DNA of 64,000 bases from Luteimonas vadosa. Lineage in GTDB: Bacteria > Pseudomonadota > Gammaproteobacteria > Xanthomonadales > Xanthomonadaceae. The DNA is taken from NCBI RefSeq assembly GCF_039543545.1, contig NZ_BAABJY010000001.1, positions 620,001-684,000 on the forward strand, written 5' to 3'. The position numbers and the translations under genes were made by a program. Below the pieces are notes generated by a model, which saw only the letters and a program-made list of their open reading frames with translations, was not told the origin of the DNA and made no database searches. Each line of letters opens with the position of its first letter. Position 1 is the stretch's first letter. Positions 61,980-64,000 of this stretch are shown one piece after another.

Positions 61980-62181
61980 GCCGGGAAGGGGCGATGCCGG
62001 GGTCGGTGCGGCTTGCCACCGCGGGCATCCCGCCGACGTTCCTCGAAAGCCCGACACGAATCGTCGCCGCCGATTCGCGCGACTTGAAGCGGGTGCGGCG
62101 GCCCGGGCCGCCTGCGCGCGGCGATATGTAGCGACGGTAGCGACCCGTCCCTGCGGCAAGCCGGACGGGACCGTTTCCGGC

Positions 62182-64000
62182 TCAGGCCGCCTGCACGATC
62201 CGCAACGGGTTGTTCCATTGGGCCAGCAGTTCGGCTTCGCGCGCCTTCGCCTTGTGCAAGTGGGCTTCCTTGACGTGTCCGTAGCCGCGGATGTGTTCCG
62301 GGATGGCGGCGATCTCGGCGGCGAGGTCGACGTTACCGCCGTCGAGGCCGTCCAGCAGTCCGCCGACGGTGCGCTGGTACTCGTCAATCAATCGGCGCTC
62401 GGATCTGCGCTCCTCGGTGTAACCGAACACGTCGAGCACGCCACCGCGCAGGAAGCGCAGCTTCGCCAGCACGCGGAACACGGTGAACACCCACGGCCCG
62501 AATTCCTGCTTGACCAGGCGACCTTCGGCGTCCTTCCTGGCCAGCAGTGGGGGCGCGAGGTGGAAGTGGACCTTGTAGTCACCGTCGAACTGCTGCTGCA
62601 GGCGGCGCTTGAACTCGCCGCTGGTGTACAGCCGCGCGACCTCGTACTCGTCCTTGTAGGCCATCAGCTTGAAGAAGTAGCGCGAAACGGCCTCGGCCAG
62701 GTCGGTGGAGCCGGGCGCGCGCGCCTGTTCGGCGGCGCGCACGGTCGCGACGAAGTCCGAATATCGCCTCGCGTAGGCGGCATCCTGGTAGTCGGTGAGG
62801 AAGGCGACGCGGCGCGCGATGAGTTCGTCCAGCGATCGCGACAGGCGGGCATCGTCCAGCGGCAGGAAGGCCACGCCGTCGCCGCCATGCTCGGGCACGT
62901 GGCGCAGCTCGTCCTCGTTGCGCGTCGGGTTCGGCGCCGACGGCCCGGCGATCTCATGGCCTTCCCACTCGCCCGGGGGCAGGGCATCGAGGGGCTGCGG
63001 TGCCGATTCGGCGGCCGTGCGCGGGTTGCGCACCAGCCCCGCGGCGGCATGCACCGCATCGGGGTCGATGGCGGCCAGGCGGCCCCAGGCGAAGGCGGTC
63101 TTGTTCATCTCGACGGCCGCGCCATTCAATTCCACCGCCTGCATCAGGGCATCGAAGCTCAGCGGCACCAGGCCCTGCTGCCAGGCGAAGCCGAGCATCA
63201 TCAGGTTGGCCGCGATGGCGTTGCCCATGAGCGCGTTGGCGAGCTCGGTGGCCTCGAACTGCATGGGCGCCGCGCCGCCCAGCGCCTGCGACACCGCGCT
63301 GACGATGCCCGACGCGGGGAACTGCATGTCCGGACGCGTGGTGAACGTGCCAGGCATCGCCTCGTAGGTGTTGAGCACCACCTGCGAACGCCCGGCCCGC
63401 AGCTTCGACAGCGCCCAGTAGTCGTTGACCACCACCATGTCGCAGCCCAGCACCAGGTCCGCCTCGCCGGCGGCGATGCGCACGGCATGGATGTCCTCCG
63501 GCGTGCGCGCGATGCGCACATGGGTGGTGACCGCGCCGCCCTTCTGCGCCAGGCCGGTCTGGTCGAGCACGGTCGAACCGCGGCTCTCCAGGTGGCCGGC
63601 CATGCCCAGCAGGGCACCGATGGTGACCACGCCCGTGCCGCCGACGCCGGTGATCAGGATGTTCCAGGGTCGCGACAGGTCGCTGGCGAAGGTCGGCATC
63701 GGCAGGTCGGCGAGACGCTCCTCCGCGGACACCTTCTTGCCCTTGCGCGGCGCGCCGCCGTGCACGGTGACGAAGCTGGGGCAGAAGCCGTCGACGCAGG
63801 AGTAATCCTTGTTGCAGTTGCTCTGGTCGATCTCGCGCTTGCGGCCGAATTCGGTTTCCTTCGGCAGCACCGAGACGCAGAAGCTCTTGACCCCGCAGTC
63901 GCCGCAGCCCTCGCACACCAAGGTGTTGACGAAGACGCGCTTGGCCGGGTCGGCGATCTTGCCGCGCTTGCGGCGACGGCGCTTCTCCGTCGCGCAGACC
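62182..64000 (-). CDS. indolepyruvate ferredoxin oxidoreductase, C-terminal part (5' end outside window)
   Basis: The frame is open to the end of the window, so the start is missing; the visible part is about 605 residues. A 4Fe-4S region (LVCEGCGDCG...CNKDYSCVDGFCPSF) is followed by the gamma-type domain (LITGVGGTGVVTIGALLGMAG) and a C-terminal DUF6537-type region with HIRGYGHVKEAHL. This order matches the fused IorA/IorB-type enzyme of proteobacteria, which decarboxylates arylpyruvates to aryl-acetyl-CoA during aromatic amino acid degradation. It could work in the same pathway as phenylalanine hydroxylase. Confidence 0.92.
   Translation of the reverse strand, partial: VCATEKRRRRKRGKIADPAKRVFVNTLVCEGCGDCGVKSFCVSVLPKETEFGRKREIDQSNCNKDYSCVDGFCPSFVTVHGGAPRKGKKVSAEERLADLPMPTFASDLSRPWNILITGVGGTGVVTIGALLGMAGHLESRGSTVLDQTGLAQKGGAVTTHVRIARTPEDIHAVRIAAGEADLVLGCDMVVVNDYWALSKLRAGRSQVVLNTYEAMPGTFTTRPDMQFPASGIVSAVSQALGGAAPMQFEATELANALMGNAIAANLMMLGFAWQQGLVPLSFDALMQAVELNGAAVEMNKTAFAWGRLAAIDPDAVHAAAGLVRNPRTAAESAPQPLDALPPGEWEGHEIAGPSAPNPTRNEDELRHVPEHGGDGVAFLPLDDARLSRSLDELIARRVAFLTDYQDAAYARRYSDFVATVRAAEQARAPGSTDLAEAVSRYFFKLMAYKDEYEVARLYTSGEFKRRLQQQFDGDYKVHFHLAPPLLARKDAEGRLVKQEFGPWVFTVFRVLAKLRFLRGGVLDVFGYTEERRSERRLIDEYQRTVGGLLDGLDGGNVDLAAEIAAIPEHIRGYGHVKEAHLHKAKAREAELLAQWNNPLRIVQAA

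Noticed and set aside
62144..62169. Hairpin CCCGTCC...GGACGGG between the transglycosylase and indolepyruvate oxidoreductase genes as a terminator
   Set aside because: Seven-bp stem, 12-nt loop and no proper T-tract on either strand; too weak to call.

Overview
This 64 kb window is high-GC bacterial chromosome. Dense short-spaced genes, the gene families present and a REP-type palindrome typical of the group suggest a gammaproteobacterium of the Xanthomonadaceae/Lysobacteraceae type (Luteimonas, Lysobacter or a relative). This is inferred from content; no rRNA gene is present to confirm it. No tRNA, rRNA, CRISPR array, intact insertion sequence or integrase was found.

Layout. 0.08-10.2 kb: small membrane protein, cardiolipin synthase, radical SAM protein, SLC13/TrkA-C transporter, a PAS histidine kinase and response regulator pair, a 2OG-Fe(II) oxygenase overlapping fructose-1,6-bisphosphatase, and a DUF389 membrane protein. 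10.4-19.7 kb: phenylalanine 4-hydroxylase divergent from an Lrp/AsnC regulator, a TauE-type transporter, M28 peptidase, DUF2238 protein, rhomboid protease, RlmI-type methyltransferase, GFA protein and RmuC. 19.75-23.9 kb: a complete mlaFEDCBA phospholipid-transport operon. 24.1-33.55 kb: recC-recB-recD, joined by 4-nt overlaps, with REP-like palindromes translated in frame inside recB and recD.

33.55-43.3 kb is the accessory part, and its first 3 kb is visibly lower in GC. It begins with a mobile mystery protein A/B pair (HTH regulator plus Fic protein) behind four palindromes spaced exactly 33 bp apart. Directly beyond the pair lies a decayed second copy of the recD 3' end. Then come a TIGR02391 (Ymh) gene bracketed by GTGTCAGRGACAAT repeats, an NTF2-like secreted protein, an S9 peptidase, a decayed copy of the 3' end of the later glutaredoxin-MauE gene, an M23 peptidase, a YdeI/DUF1905 protein, a CPBP protease, and a MerR regulator divergent from the intact glutaredoxin-MauE fusion. 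Three identical AGGGGACGGAGGCAAT motifs punctuate the intergenic gaps.

43.9-64 kb is ordinary chromosome again: two paralogous small proteins, folE, a class V aminotransferase-fold protein divergent from egtB-egtD (ergothioneine), a flavodoxin-type reductase with a thioredoxin-reductase-like protein lacking NADPH motifs, an MFS exporter, topoisomerase IB, a lipoprotein, an I78 inhibitor, APC permease, DUF938 protein, MgtC, a DUF4345-like protein, an MBOAT acyltransferase with a secreted SGNH-like partner, a lytic transglycosylase, and the 3' part of an indolepyruvate ferredoxin oxidoreductase gene running off the window.

The most unusual signals are the periodic palindrome array of the mobile mystery module, the decayed 3'-end duplications of two genes, and the coding REP elements of recBCD.
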